The translations under genes and the position numbers were made by a program. This document shows positions 10,450-23,405 of a stretch of 64,000 nucleotides of DNA, piece by piece (the first letter of the stretch is position 1; every line of letters begins with the position of its first letter). The DNA is from Hoplostethus atlanticus (lineage: Eukaryota > Chordata > Actinopteri > Trachichthyiformes > Trachichthyidae): NCBI GenBank assembly GCA_034670405.1, contig JAXDDX010000052.1:620001-684000 (forward strand), given 5' to 3'. The notes beneath the pieces were generated by a model. That model was not told the DNA's origin, searched no databases, and saw only the letters and a program-made list of their open reading frames with translations.

Positions 10450-13400
10450 TCAAAACAAGGTGACGTATTTGTTACGGAGGGGGATGGCATTTTTACTAAT
10501 GCCTTGTGTTTGAGATGAACTAGAGATAAACCTATATTCACATGCACAAACCTCTCCAGCTAAGACTATGTCTAGTGTGTGATCCATGTCAACAACAGAG
10601 TCACCAGACTTCAAAGCTCTCATCTCCTGTTTACGTATGAGACGCGAATGAACATACGTCAGTGACTTTATGTAGGTGTGTTCACCTACAGAAACACGTT
10701 ATCCATGAATTTAGCATGCTACCTGGCTTTTGTTACAACTTCTCCATAAAAGAAAAGCTTATGTTGTCATTTTCTTTCGATCCCCCCCCCCAAACAAACG
10801 GACATGTCCTCTAAAAGCTGTCCCAGTACATTAATATTTGCTTAGAAGGCCCTCTGTGCGTTTTCATTACATCAGCATTTATTGTTGTCTGTGTGTGTGT
10901 GTTTGTGTGTGCAGTTTCCTGCCCTGCTCTGTTGAGTCTCTCACCTACAGCACAGCTCAATTCGGGTGTGCAAGAAATCTTTGTCGACATTCATTTATGT
11001 AGGTCACCTAGACGCAATGGCCCATCAATTTCACTGTCCTAGTTAGCTAGACGTGTGGCACATGGGGAGGGGGGGGCGGGAGGGGTTCCACTATATTCCT
11101 ACTCTTCCACCTCCCTCACCACTCTCCTTTATAAATATCACAAACTCTCCATACCACACTTCATACAACTGCAATAAACAACCCCAAGGAGGGGGGAAAA
11201 CTAAATTAGAGCAATAAGCAGGGACTGCACATAAAAAATATAGTTAATGCAGTTAGAACAACAAAAAAACAAGCCTCTGATCTTATCTTCCAAAAGCCCT
11301 CACAATAAAGTTTGCCGGCATTCACCGCAAAAAAAACTTGTGGTGTAAATTAATCAGCGGAGCACAAAGCCACACCATGCAAATGAGTGTGCATGTGGTG
11401 AGGCTGATACAGCCCACTTCTGTGGACTAAAATAATAGATTTTTGAAAAAGAAAGGCAAAAGGAGAGAATAAAGTCAATCAAAAGACACAATCACTGTCA
11501 GGCGACCATTATATGCAGAAGAAAAATTGTTCTTCCAAGTGCGGGGTGTCTTTCTGAAGCAATAGGAGCAAAAAAAAAAAAGAAAGTTTAGCTTGAAGTC
11601 ATAATTCTAAGGCCTTGGAGTTAGAAGAGGTGACATGTAAGACAAAGCATTTATAATGGAAGGTGCTGGAAAGCATGAAACTCAGGTGGATGAAACATAC
11701 TATTACTGTAATCCTTTGTGACGCCCGTATTCCATATGAAACTGCACTTACAAAAGGAAGGAAAAGAACAGAATACAGTGTTCAGCATTAAAATGTGCAC
11801 GACTACGAATCTACACTGTGCATTTGACTTCCGGAGGTCTTCAAAATCAACGCGGCTCAAGTGCAAATCCAACGTGACCCTCTCGAGAGTGACAACCCCA
11901 TGCAAAAATGAGATCAGGAGTCAGGAGTCGAAATGAGACATTTTCTTGGCATGTCTTTTAAGTGTGCAGGTAAAGCAAAAAAAAACAGAAGCGCCCGCAG
12001 AGAGGATGCCCCTGTCTGAATGTAATTAGGCCACGAATTACTGCTGAATCCAGACCTGCAGGGCTGTCGGTGGCTACATATGGTTTACTTAAAAGCAACT
12101 GGCTGCGGGGGGGTTGGGTGTGGGGGGCGGGTTCACTCATACTTAATCACCACTTGAAAAGGACAAAGAGCAGGCCATATTATGTGTAAGTCGCACTGTT
12201 GCTCTTTATGGATTAATGGACTCAGGTTTTGTATTTGGATCGACTGGCATCTTCTTCAAAAGGAATGCGCGGGGAAAGTGTGGGGGGGGGGGGGGATGTG
12301 GCAAGGTCAACGCATGGCTGGTAAAGGAGAAAACACGTGCCTCACTGGATGGCATATTTGAAACTCTGGAGCGTTTCCTCCTTTAGTTCAGTTTGTTTGG
12401 CCAGGTGAGAACAATGTGACTGTCACCCTTACGTGAGTTACACGATCCCGACTGAGGATGACTGGAGATGTCTCAGTGGGATGTTCGTTTGTGTGTATGT
12501 GTGTGTGTGTTTGTTCCGAGTACACACACTCTAAATGATTTGCATATGTAGCGCGCACTACGTTTCACAGTCGCTGGGCTCATTTGAAATTATATTAAGA
12601 GCAACATAATTGGTCCGTATAATTGATTGTGAGAGTGTACATTATTACGAAGCCATCACTGCACATCACAAGTCTTTTAATAACTGAGATTGGGGACGAG
12701 CCAAGATGAATTAGCAAAATATGAAAAATGATGGCTTGGCACGCACAGACGTGCTCAGTCTGCTTCCCTTACTTTTTGTCCTGTTTGATTCATTTCATGG
12801 ACTCCTCATAGGAAGAGTAGGAATGACAGTGGGCGGGCTGCGTTTATCTCAGTCGATATTTAAGAGCATTGTCTTAATCGTCACATCCTCATGGCGGTCT
12901 CCAGCCAAAACGCTGCATTAGCCAACCTCAGCCTGGCAGAGCTGCCTTTTAGGAAGATTTTGGAAAAAGGCGCCAATCTGTGCTTTTCAGAATAATGTGG
13001 GGATGGGAATAATTAAATTGGGAGTGAGTGGTGGGGGATGGGGTGGGGGGGGGGCGTGAGGAGGTGGGATGAGCTTAAGGCCAATGGAGTTTGGGGGGCT
13101 CAGAGGGCCAACGAGCTGCAAATTGACGTCAAGCCATTTCAGTGCCCCTTTCCCCGCTCATGCATGGTAAACCTTGTCTAGTAAAACATTTCTTTTTCAT
13201 TTTCCATCCAAAATAAATGCAAAATTGCTTTTTTTCTAATAAATAATGTTTTAAATCCAAAAACGAATTTGCAGACTGTGTTTTATTTGATATTGCCAAA
13301 TTGTGTCTGTTATCATATTTCCACTGTTTACCACGTTTACTTTTGAAAACAAGTAATGACAAAAAGCTAACAAGTTGCACCATGGCCAAAGTGGGATTCC

Positions 13401-14311
13401 TTAGGCTTATAAAAAAAATCAACAGAAATACCAACAGATTTGTTTGTCTTGGATCTTAGATATTCGAATCAGATTGTTTTTTCAATAAAAAAATGTAATC
13501 ATTGATATCAATAGTGGATGTCTAACTGTCGTAAAATTCGAAACAAATGTCGACTGACGCCTTGGTGTTCGTAGTGCTATGACTGTGAACTCGACTCGTG
13601 GCTTAAAAGAGCTGTTAATGTGAAGGAAACATTGAACTTGTGTTGGTTAATGTACCGGTACTGAAGTGTATTGGTTGAAAGCTTGATAGGCAGTGGATTT
13701 GAGAAACAGTCTTTTGTGCATTTTATTTTGTTGTCTTTCACATCAAATTAAAGCTTTGTGAAGGGTAGTGGTAGTGAATGAACCTATATTAAAATTCTCG
13801 TGTCCAGATGTTTGAGGGGGTCATTCTTCAAGGGTGCCTAGGTTTTCGCTATCAAACTCTACTGAATAAGAGCCGGGTCACACTTTCTTTCACACTCTCT
13901 TTCTTTCCGTCAGCAGAGGGACTTGTTTCTTCAGGCCTCTTCAGGTTTTCATTTCCTCTGCTTTTTTTTAATTCACTCCCTTTACCACAGAGAGCTCATT
14001 TCAATCTCAAAGCCAACATCTGTGACGGCAGAGTGAGCTTTAAACTAGTGTAGTTAATCCTGTACCAAGGGGGATGAAGTATGGGAGTTACTAAGGAAAA
14101 AAAAGAAAAAAGAAAAAAGAAGAAAGATGAGAGAGAGTGTTTTGGCAAATGGTTGGAAATAAGTAACCAATACGTGAACAAAACACTGCTGGGTCTAAAG
14201 GGCATGGTATACGCTGAAGCAATAGCATCAACTTGCTGGCCGAACTAGTCAAATTCTTCACACACCAGCCCCTACTGATTGACCATGTGCAATGGGTCTA
14301 AAACATGCCGT
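10450..14311. other. intron, homopolymer runs only
   Basis: G runs near 11063, 12110-12130, 12281 and 13046, a C run at 10782 and short TG blocks at 10888 and 12490. AT-rich around 13160-13500. No gene or clear element was recognised. Confidence 0.55.
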
Positions 14312-14568
14312 GATTGGTTGTATTGCTATGAAAGCGTCTCCATATCCTTTTCCATCTCTGTGCTAACATCTCATGATCAATGATTTGGAGGCTCGGCTCA
14401 CTGAGCTTGCGAGAGGATACCTGCACCGTATTGACCGATCTGACAGCTTTGAAATCCTAATATTCGCTCAACCGTCACTCTTTCACCACAGTCGTTGTTG
14501 TTGTTCTGAGTTTTTGTCACTGCTATTTCTGGAGTCCCTAGGTTATGGTTAGCTCTTTAATCTTCATG
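14312..14568 (+). repeat. dispersed repeat family A, copy 1
   Basis: This roughly 257-bp stretch aligns with 61924-62178. Shared landmarks in the same order are gattggttgtat, ccatctctgtgctaacat, tgatcaa, the 'cagctttgaaatcctaat/gta' block, gttgttgtt, 'tatttctgg' and agctctttaatctt. No frame or terminal repeat was recognised. Confidence 0.65.
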
Positions 14569-16436
14569 TGCCGCCACTGGCGTGGAGTGTAAATAAACGA
14601 ACGACACAAAGCCGCCACGAGTACACGCACATTTGTATGCGGTGACGTGTTCGACATTTATGGCAAGTTCGACTTTCTTGTAAGTATACCACCACCTTAA
14701 GGGCATTGTGCTGTAAGAGAGAAAGAAACAACGGTTTGATTGAAACACTACAAGCATTGGCAAGAACAGTCCACAGTTATCTGCACTGTAAGTGAAAGCC
14801 AACTTTGGTATACACTGCAGAGGATGGACAAGGGGTTGCTCAGCCTCCCTGTGACTCAAGGTGGTTTTCATCTCTCCCTAATTGCCCTTTGAGTCCAGAC
14901 CTGATCAATTGGCTGGCAGGCCTCCTGACCACGTGTCACTATTAGGCAACCTTTGAAGATGCCTCTCCAGAGGGTTCCCATGGCCAGCCAGGCGATGCCT
15001 GCAGCTTAATTCATCTAAAGGTTATTCAGATAGATGCATCAGGGATGGCTGGGCCCCCACAACTTCTACCCAAAACAATTTCTTCAACGGCCATCACAGC
15101 GCAAGGGTTATTAAAGAGGCAATGAGATAGAGCTGAGATATTCCCCCCCTCATTTTCCCATCCCAGAGGCTGATGATGTCTGGAGAGAAAAAGAGGCAGA
15201 GGAAGAGAGGGGGACAAAAAGAGAGAGAGGGGATCAGAAAAGAGGTAGAGGCAGCTGTTATTGTGTGTAGAGAGAGGGCTTATCAGAGGTCAGAGCCCAG
15301 ACAGTATCCTGGGACAAACAGCAAGCTGCCAAATAAATAACCCGTGCAAGGCGTCCAACCAGCCCTGCATGCACTAATACATGGCACCACTGATGATCAG
15401 AAAGAAGTAGAGCTTTATGTCTGTCCTCCATGACTTTGAGAGGCTCTCTGCAGAGGAGACGGCCAGGACGGGTCCTCCTGGCTACCTGAGGAGGAATGGA
15501 GGATGGCCAAGGTGAGCTGTGCTGCGTCTAAAAATAGAAACCCACTAATCGATTCCAGGGGTTGATGGGAGCCAGCGTACAGGGGAAGGGGGAAGGTCTT
15601 CAGTGAAGTCAGACAGGAGACGTCAGAGAGGGGAAAAACTGCCCGGAAACATTATCTATGAAAAATAATCCATGGCATTGTCATAAATAAATGTCCATTT
15701 TGCTACTCTCCATTGCTGATTGATATAACACAATAGTGATTAAACCTATAACCAGTTCATGAAAGCTTTGACCTTTGCTATTCTAAACACCTGGTGACTG
15801 GAAGTTTTTTTTCCCAGGAAAAGTCCTCTGGCGCAAAGGTGATGCGTTTTCCTTTTCTGGTTGGTTTGGAATAAACCATGGCTGAACAGACGAAGAAAAG
15901 AGTGGTACGTACAGAAACTCGAGTGATCTCTGGGAAGTGCAGTGCCGAAACACCACGGTAATGAGCGCTTAGCACCAAAGATCAAGACAAAATACAAAAA
16001 TAACACCACAGCAATGACTTAGCAACAGAGTTGGGATTGTGAGGATTCTACTACTTTATTCTAAAAGAAAAAAAATCAGCTACTCTGAGAACAAATGCCA
16101 GCCTTTGTCGGGGTTACAACACTGCATGTATAGTCGACAATAAATATATTCCATGACAACGAAAATGGCCACCTCAGGACCTATAGACCAATCATATGCC
16201 AGTAAAAAAAATGCTATTACATGGTGTAGGAGACACTATAGGGTTCCAACCACTTGAAGGACATATAATCCATTTTACAGTCAAGAACATATAGCATTAA
16301 CAGTATAAAATATTAATCTGAGAAATTACCTTCATGTATGCTGCATGTAGTTCATTCCAGGACCCCCAGTGTTGTCCCATACATAAGTACGCAGTATGAG
16401 CAAACTGAATAATACGGGTGCGAATCATTGGTGGAT
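14569..16436. other. intron, no recognised feature
   Basis: A GA-rich stretch at 15178-15275 is the only simple-sequence feature noted. Confidence 0.55.
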
Positions 16437-16439
16437 GTC

Positions 16440-16730
16440 GATGCACCGCCTGAAACTCAACCTGGACTTCAGGCGGAGCTGACTGAGCTGGTGTTCCTCC
16501 CGGGGAAGGGAGGAAGTCTGCACCGAGACCTGGCCATCACCATTGATAATGCTATGGTGACGTCAACTCGGACTGCGAGGAATCTGGGTGTGACCCTGGA
16601 CGACCAAATGTTGTTCTCGGCAAACATCGCATCACGCTCCTGCAGATTCCTTCTCTACAACATCAGGAGGATTCGCCCCTTCCTCACTGACAAGACGGCG
16701 CAAGTGCTCATCCAGGCTCAGACCTCTTGA
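16440..16730 (+). pseudogene. L2 LINE ORF2 fragment, reverse-transcriptase C-terminal part
   Basis: The frame reads ELVFLPGKGGSLHRDLAI, then TARNLGVTLDDQM, then SCRFLLYNIRRIRPFLTDK and AQVLIQAQ, all typical of the region after the RT active site in L2/CR1 LINEs. Just upstream, RLKLNLD is visible in a neighbouring frame, so a frameshift lies near 16460. The frame ends at TGA 16728-16730, exactly where the conserved SRLDYCN block should begin; that block is missing, indicating an internal deletion of some tens of codons. Confidence 0.85.
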
Positions 16731-17160
16731 GCTTGTTCAGAAAGCTGCAGCTTGTCTAGTGTTCAACCACCCCAAGTTCTCCCACACAACTACCCTTGTC
16801 CATGATCTACACTGGCTGCCTGTAGCAGCTCACATCCAGTTTAAAACTCTGGTGCTAGCCTACAGGGCAGTGAAAGGAACAGCTCCTTCTTACCGCAAGG
16901 CTATGGTCAAGCCTTACACTGCCGCCTGACCATTTCGCTCTGCTGCCTCAAGGCAACTGGTTGCCACATCACTCAGAGGCCCCTGCGGTCGCTCTACCCG
17001 GTCACGGCTCTTTTCTGTCCTGGCCCCACAGTGGTGGAATGAATTCCCCATTGACGACAGGACAGCTGAGTCGCTGTCCATCTTTCGGTGCAGGCTGAAA
17101 ACCCACCTCTTCAAGAAATACTACCCTGACCCTTCCTCTTTGTTTTATTTGTTTAAATAA
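16729..17160 (+). pseudogene. L2 LINE ORF2 C-terminus
   Basis: A second plus frame resumes with ELVQKAAACLVFNHPKFSH and continues DLHWLPVAAHIQFKTLVLAY, KGTAPSY, LFSVLAPQWWNEFP and LKTHLFKKYY to TAA at 17158-17160. This is the conserved C-terminal block of L2 ORF2, beginning with the LQxxxNAAARLV-like motif. One in-frame TGA (16927-16929) interrupts it after KPYTA. The protein end is followed by about 160 bases of 3' untranslated tail. Confidence 0.87.
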
Positions 17161-17724
17161 AAAGTTGGTAGATAACCATTGCACTTTTACCTTAGCACTG
17201 GTTATGCTCTTTTGGGAAGGAGATGCACTTATGATTTCTGTTGACTAATAGCTATCCTGCCTACCTATGGTGAATGCACTTATTGTAAGTCGCTTTGGAT
17301 AAAAGCGTCTGCTAAATGACTGTAATGTAATGTAAACCATGAGTATCCTGGGACAAATGTAATTACAGTAAACATATACTGCACATTAGAATGCCTCTTC
17401 CCAGGTTTTCAACAGCATGTGTGTTGAACTTAATACAACTTAACAACAGCCGAGTGGCATCTAGTCAGGTAAGTCGAATGACTAATTTTACAAACAAGAC
17501 TAGCAATGCGGTGGTGCCGGACCCTGGTACCTTAAAGATGACTAGTGGTGTCAATATTGCACAATGTAACTAAAAGAAAAATGCATATATATTTATATTT
17601 TTAACAGTTTCATAAAAATATAAAATAATTAACCTCATTAACTTTTCCTATGCCTGGTTAGTGTGGGGCCCTGTCCTCACAATGTCTAGCAATGTATTTG
17701 AATCCAGAATAGTAAAGGACAAGA

Positions 17725-17870
17725 AAAAAACCCTCTCGGCCAAGGAATCAAACCCTGGTCCCCACCACTGCGGGCGTATACTCAAGTGCCCTACTGCAGC
17801 TGTGACTGTCAATCTGTGATGGACCTCAACTTAGGCCAACCTGGGTCTGGATAGCCATATGAGTGGCAGC
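17725..17870 (-). mobile_element. possible tRNA-derived SINE fragment
   Basis: Read on the minus strand it contains gcagtagggcacttgagtat, then gtggggaccagggtttgatt and ccttggccgag. The gggtttgattcc stretch fits a pol III B box, and the distance to the upstream gcagtagggc segment suits a tRNA-like head. The body was not recognised. Confidence 0.4.
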
Positions 17871-18084
17871 CGCTAATATTTTTTTTCTATGGACATATAA
17901 AAAAAGGCCCAGTAGGGCTGGTGCCTGTGTGAAAGTTATATTTTTTTGTTCTCTTTTTTTAATTGAGTAATATCTAATTAAGATTAAGGTTTATAATTAA
18001 GGTAAGTAACAGTCAAATTATTGTGAACATTTAACAACATCTGAATTGTGACCTTACTAGAATAATCTAATAATCAAGACCTAA

Positions 18085-18262
18085 ACATCACGCCTCAAGA
18101 CCAAAACCTCATGCCACAAGAACAGCTTCTTTCCTTCCGCTACCGGCCTAATCAACAAGGCCCCGGGCCCCCCGCGAACAAGAAATTCTGCCTTCAGGTC
18201 ATCAGAAGAAGTGGAAGAACAGGTTGATATCTTTGTTGTTACAACTTGGAAGTGTTCATGTT
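18085..18262 (+). mobile_element. LINE ORF C-terminal remnant
   Basis: The stretch containing catgccacaagaacagcttc and cggcctaatcaacaaggcc resembles the conserved end of fish non-LTR retrotransposon ORFs (a His/Arg-Lys-Asn-Ser-Phe-Phe-Pro ... Leu-Ile-Asn pattern). The frame is broken and the piece is short. The clade cannot be named confidently. Confidence 0.45.
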
Positions 18263-18299
18263 TATCTTGACGGAATGGCCACATCCAAAATAATTTTTA

Positions 18300-20118
18300 T
18301 TTATTAATTTAAAATCAACCATAAACAAATGTCAGTAGATTAATTGCATTAGTGTGAATATAACTTGTATTACCTTGGACTGCCAACACATCTGCAATTT
18401 GTGACACCAAGTGGGATATATCGGCGCCTACCAAACATTCCCACATGTCCTACTTATATTTACCACTAGGAGGCTGACGTGAACTTTTTTCCCTAGTCGG
18501 CAGCTCGCATTCACAGTAAATCTGATATGATGCGAGCGTGGCAAAAGGGACAGAAAGCCAGGGAAAGCGGGATAGAAATAGATAGAAAGGGGGAAACAGT
18601 AAGGGAGGCATATCAGGAGAGGCCCTCATGTTTCCTCTGAGACTGAGAGCACCACAGCAGAATGACACCTTCATTAGCGGGTGACCCACCTCCTCATCTT
18701 TCCCCTCCCCACTGCTCCCCTCTCAGTTGTTATCATGTCCTTGTAATCCTGGCAAACCAAGGTGTTCTTAACAAGGTTTAATGTAGCTGAAAGCCACGGC
18801 CTAATCATCAAGCCCAGATAGTGCAGCATGGCCCCAGTAATAGAATTGGCCAGTCTACATAATAAGTGAATTCATGGGAGTGCCAGGAGAAATAGCTTGG
18901 TGGGAGATATGGCTGGGAGGCTGGATAGAGGTTGTAAATACCTCAGCCCATATAACATGGCCTATCATTATCCTACATCTTCCATTAGGTATCTTCGATG
19001 GGATGGAATACAGCTCAGAGTGCACACCGACACACACAAATATTGTATTACGAGTGTGGTAAAAACCTGCATGCGTTACATAAAACCCTTATGATAACTA
19101 TTTTGGATCCCATAAAATAAACTGAAAATCCAAAGCGCCACAAAGTCGGAGTGGGTTTATGCTGGAACACGAATGAGCGTGTTGCAAATTTGCCTTAAAT
19201 GCATACTTTGAGCCTTGGGTATCAGTCATGACCTTCCTCGTGGCCGATGGATCAGCTCAGGGCGCACATCAATGTCTCTGACCGGAGGGGAGGGGGGGTG
19301 AGGGAGGATGCATTGACAGTTAAATAACACATTTATGCATAAGAGCCAGTATAAATAACTACACAGAGCGGCTTTCCACCGCCGCCTTCGACCGGCGATC
19401 TCGCAGCGGCCTGCTCGATGGGGAAAATGTCACCGACTGTCATTTTTATAATTTGATTTATGCCTCGTCAAGAATCTACTTACAGACCGGCAGCCTGCCA
19501 AAGTCAAAAAGCCGTCCGCCGGTGCCTGAGGTTAAACAGATCATTGTAGATACTCTCCCTACAATTTCCTTTAATAACCCTTTGCAGGGAAGAGGAGATG
19601 GAATGGAATTTTGATGACACCCCGCCCACCCCCCTAAAAACACTCACTCCTTTCCCGAAATTTCAGACATCAGACACAGCGGTTAAATAGAAACCTCGTG
19701 AAAGCATAAGCTCCGTATCCTGCAATCCAATTCATGGCTTCTCAATGTTATATGCGCCTTACTCCGGTAATTTTTCCCTTCACAACATAGCACTGTGACA
19801 ATGCCTCTGTATTGGATTACGCTGCTCTCTCCATATTGTCGGTGTATTAAGAGCAGCGTGTACTCTGCAGGATATGTTTTTCATGGCGCGGCGGCTGAAT
19901 TCACTTAAGGCACATGAAAGCGCTTGTCTCTAAAAAAAAAAAGGGGACAACTTCAACACTTTAGCAGTGATGACAAACTAGTCGCAGTTTGATTCAAAGA
20001 CCCAAGACTCCCCCTACCCCCGTCCTCTGCTTAAAGTGGGCCCTCCAAAGCTAAAAAAAAAACTTGATTTTGATGTGTACTTAGGCAGTAAACGCTCTGA
20101 TGAACTTCCTAAAAACAG

Positions 20119-20120
<2 letters not shown>
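18300..20120. other. intron, no recognised feature
   Basis: Mostly unique-looking sequence. Parts of 19100-19900 have an enhancer-like texture, but no specific claim can be made. Confidence 0.5.

Positions 20121-20185
<65 letters not shown>
20121..20185 (+). repeat. CA microsatellite
   Basis: About 32 pure CA units; it creates spurious open frames on both strands. Confidence 0.96.
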
Positions 20186-20189
<4 letters not shown>

Positions 20190-20844
20190 TACTCGAGCAG
20201 GATTTACTCCCATCGCTTTCTCTGCCCAACTCCCCGCCTCTCCCCATCCAGTCTGATGCGACCAATCACACTCCTGTTTGGGTGACATAGTTATCTGGAA
20301 AGACATCACTTCCAGCAATCAATGAGCAGCTGGAACAGAATAGTGCTGATTGAGAGACCGGTTGGAGTGAAATCAAGGAGCGAGGCCCGTTGAAGAAAGT
20401 TAGAGAGACGATGCTGGAGCTCGTCTAAAACCCACTAGAGTCAAGGTGACTACATTCAAGTTCTCTCACTCAGTCAGGCGACACAGGTGAATAGGGCCTT
20501 TTGTCCTATAAGGATGAAATTGTGTCTGTTAAATATGGACACAAATACAAACAGTTGTTGTATCATGGCTTTTATTTATTTTATTTAACACTATTTCCGA
20601 TCTTATTCTAGCACTCTATATCTAGTTTAGGATTGCTGCCAAGCATAACAAAAAGCTTCTCAGATCTCCATTTCCAGCTCCATTTCTTGCCTCTAGAGAT
20701 TAAAAGTACTCAGACAACAAAGAAGCCAGAGCGGGAGGTGGTCTGGGCTGTCATGAACAAAGCATCAACATATAGCATGGTACCTGCTGAGCAATGCAAC
20801 AGGGAAAGTTTATTCTTTGCTGGCCGTGTGCAAAGTAGTTTTTG

Positions 20845-20902
20845 GTCAGAATCGATTCGTATGATGGAAAGTGTTGGGAAAATAGGGTCCATATTGAAAA
20901 TG
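20845..20902 (+). repeat. half copy of the 60-kb MITE-like element
   Basis: It contains gtcagaatcgattcgtatga and gttgggaaaatagggtcc, matching the reverse complement of 60145-60195 (tcggaatcgattgatgatga, gatgggaaaatagggtcc). The opposite arm was not found nearby. Confidence 0.5.
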
Positions 20903-23214
20903 CTATGCTATCAGGTTAAAACGGTTACCAGTAGAATTTGAAGTTTGCTAACTGCTTTAGTACCTTAAGTGGTAGTGATTGACATCACTATCACAAAGAC
21001 AACTCGCCACAACGTGGGTAAATCCTTGCCGTTAACTTTATGATCCACTAGCCACTGTGTCTGGTAGATTCCGAAATTCTACCGGCTATTCACTTTTTTT
21101 TTTAATATCACTGTTAAAAGCTAAATATTATTATTTATTTTTTTTTAAACAAAAGCCACACATGGTTTAGTCCTGTATGCAATTACAATTCCAGCGGTCT
21201 AACAGGCCTAAATGATTATTTATTTATTAATTTATTAAAACATTAAGTGAAACCAACTGTGTATATTTCAACAAGTAACATTTTTATTGTGAATGCTCAA
21301 TAAGTGACGTTTTGTAATTGTAGGAAATAAGTTGGCTAAATATATGTATCAAAAACAATTTGTTGTTATTTTTCAGAAAGAGAGACTAAGGGCACATTTT
21401 AGTTTTCTTAAGAACAAGCCTGGTTCTCTATTCTGATTAATGGCTTTTTGTGTTTCCCTAAAACCCACACTATCTCCGATGAACATTTGTTTTTGTTGGG
21501 CTGTAGGTGAATGGGGAAAGGACCCTGGTGGACTGATCATACTGGGCTTTCAGTTCATTTATTTGACATGTTTCCCTCAAAGTGTCTGCGTTTCAAAGTG
21601 GCACTTCACATTTCCACATTTAATGGCCGCCACGGACTCTGAACGTATCAGACGCGCTGGCCTTGAACTTGTTGCGGGAAGAATAAAAGCATACTTATCA
21701 GTCCACTCAACTTCGAACACTCCATTTTCAGATTTTTAAACAAACCATTTCTTTGTTATCACTCGCTACCTCTCATCTCTTTCTTTCCCTCTCTTTCTCA
21801 CTCAGTGTCTCTGCTAAAGCAGCTGCCTCTCTACCAGAGACATGGAATGATTGGCTGTGCTGGGCAAAATGACAAGATGCTGCAGTTGGGAGGACCCTCG
21901 CGGCTCTACTGAGGTGACAAAGCTGGTTACAATTTTTTTTATATGAAATTACTTTGCGGTCCGTTTAGATCCCTTGCTGGGTCCAGACCGAGGTCCCCTA
22001 ACGGGTGACCTCTGTTATATGCTATAGCTCATGTATTTATTCTGGTATGTTGACAATGATGGAATGTTCAAGAGAATATTGAGGATATGATAAAAAGAAG
22101 CTCCTTAAATCGAAACTTAACATGTTCAAGACGAGGTTTCATACCAAAACTATTTTTTTTAAACTACATTGCTAAGTGTGGTGGCCAGGAAGGGTTATAG
22201 GAAGAATAAAAAGCCATATCAGACGTAATCAGAGGGCATTCTGGGAGCACGCTTCGTAAAGGGTCTGCTAACCGCTAATGTTTTTCCTCAGTTTGGGCAA
22301 ACCTTGTTCATCCGCTACAGCAGCTGGGGGACCTGACAAGTTTACAAGCTGAAAATGAGACTGCACTCTGTGCTCACCGTGTTCACACTACGGGATAATC
22401 TGACTGATGGGATGGTCCAGTCAGGCTTACAATGGGCAATAAAATCATCTAGTGCGACCAAGCAGTTAGACACCTATCCATTGTTTGTCTGGATGTTTCA
22501 TACAGCGGATATGACAGAGGTTTGATAAAAGGAAAAATAGATTGCCAAATCTCATACACACATAGACATACAGGAAAATCCACATTTTCTTCATTGACTT
22601 AGGCTATTTATCAATTCCACTACAGCTCAAGGCCCCCGAGTTAATCCTTTTTTTATCTTAGTGCCATGACCACAGAGAGAAAGAGCGCACTAATGGCCTT
22701 CCAAAATAGCCTCGCTTTTCACCTTGAGTGACATTACGTTATTCCTCTCACCGCTCGATCAAATCACACCGACACACAGAAACACTCCAAGGTAGAGGAA
22801 AGCAAAGGATACCAGCTAGTTTCCAGTCCGACTGGAGGGTCATCTCGGATTGGTGAAGAAATTTTGATTCAATCAATTAAAGCTGTCAGTATTCTTCCAA
22901 TGCATTATTATTAACTTATAATGCATTTATGCATTTGATGCATTTGATATAAAAATGTCTTACTTGACTTACAATATGTTGTATTGAACAATAATAGTGT
23001 CATGTATATAAGCTGTAAATTGTCTCAGTCTCATCTGTATATATTGCATATATCTTGATGTTTTCAATAGTTTAATAATATATTAATGAAACATTGGATA
23101 TATTTCATTTTTGCTATATTTTAATATTTATTATATTTGCTATATTTTTCATATGGTATATATTTTACATAGTAGTACATGTCCTACTGCTGTTAATTTG
23201 CACGCCATCATAAT
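20903..23214. other. intron, AT-rich in its second half
   Basis: 22880-23210 is strongly AT-rich with repeated tgctatatttt-type words; the rest is unassigned. Confidence 0.5.
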
Positions 23215-23405
23215 GCTGCAATTTATACTTTTCCATTCTCCTTAAAATGTTCTTGACACATAGGAATTGTCACTTGTGTTCTGTTTAATAACCTCCATTT
23301 GCTGTATATTTATTTATGTTCTACTTTTCATTGCTGTGTTGAATTACATTTTTGCTGCTGCAATGACCCAGTTTCCCTACAGGGATCGTTAAAGTCTCAT
23401 CTCAT
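23215..23405 (+). mobile_element. retroposon 3' end with CATCT-type tail
   Basis: The segment ends ctgctgcaatgacccagttt, ccctacagggatcgttaaag and a short catctcat tail, close to the frequent fish pattern 'tttccccacagggatcaataaagt' followed by a simple repeat. It resembles the tail at 26865-27035. It abuts a repeat of the opposite orientation at 23405. Confidence 0.5.

Larger units (their letters stand above)
16437..17337 (+). mobile_element. L2/Maui-type LINE, 5'-truncated 3' end
   Basis: About 0.9 kb carries the end of the reverse-transcriptase ORF and the full 3' tail of an L2-clade LINE. The end contains gtaagtcgctttggataaa and gcgtctgctaaatgac, a 3' signature shared by fish L2 elements and their SINE partners, and finishes in a short TGTAA tandem tail (17321-17335). 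It lies antisense to msi2. Target-site duplications were not resolved. The 5' boundary is placed where protein similarity starts. Confidence 0.88.

Noticed and set aside
15890-15960. Repeat pair with 59275-59330 (gggaagtgcagtgc, aaacaccac)
   Set aside because: Only about 25 bases match in order; too short to separate from chance.
16734-17160. Host gene with QWWNEFP-type motif
   Set aside because: This block is the C-terminus of an L2-clade LINE, confirmed by the diagnostic 3' tail that follows.
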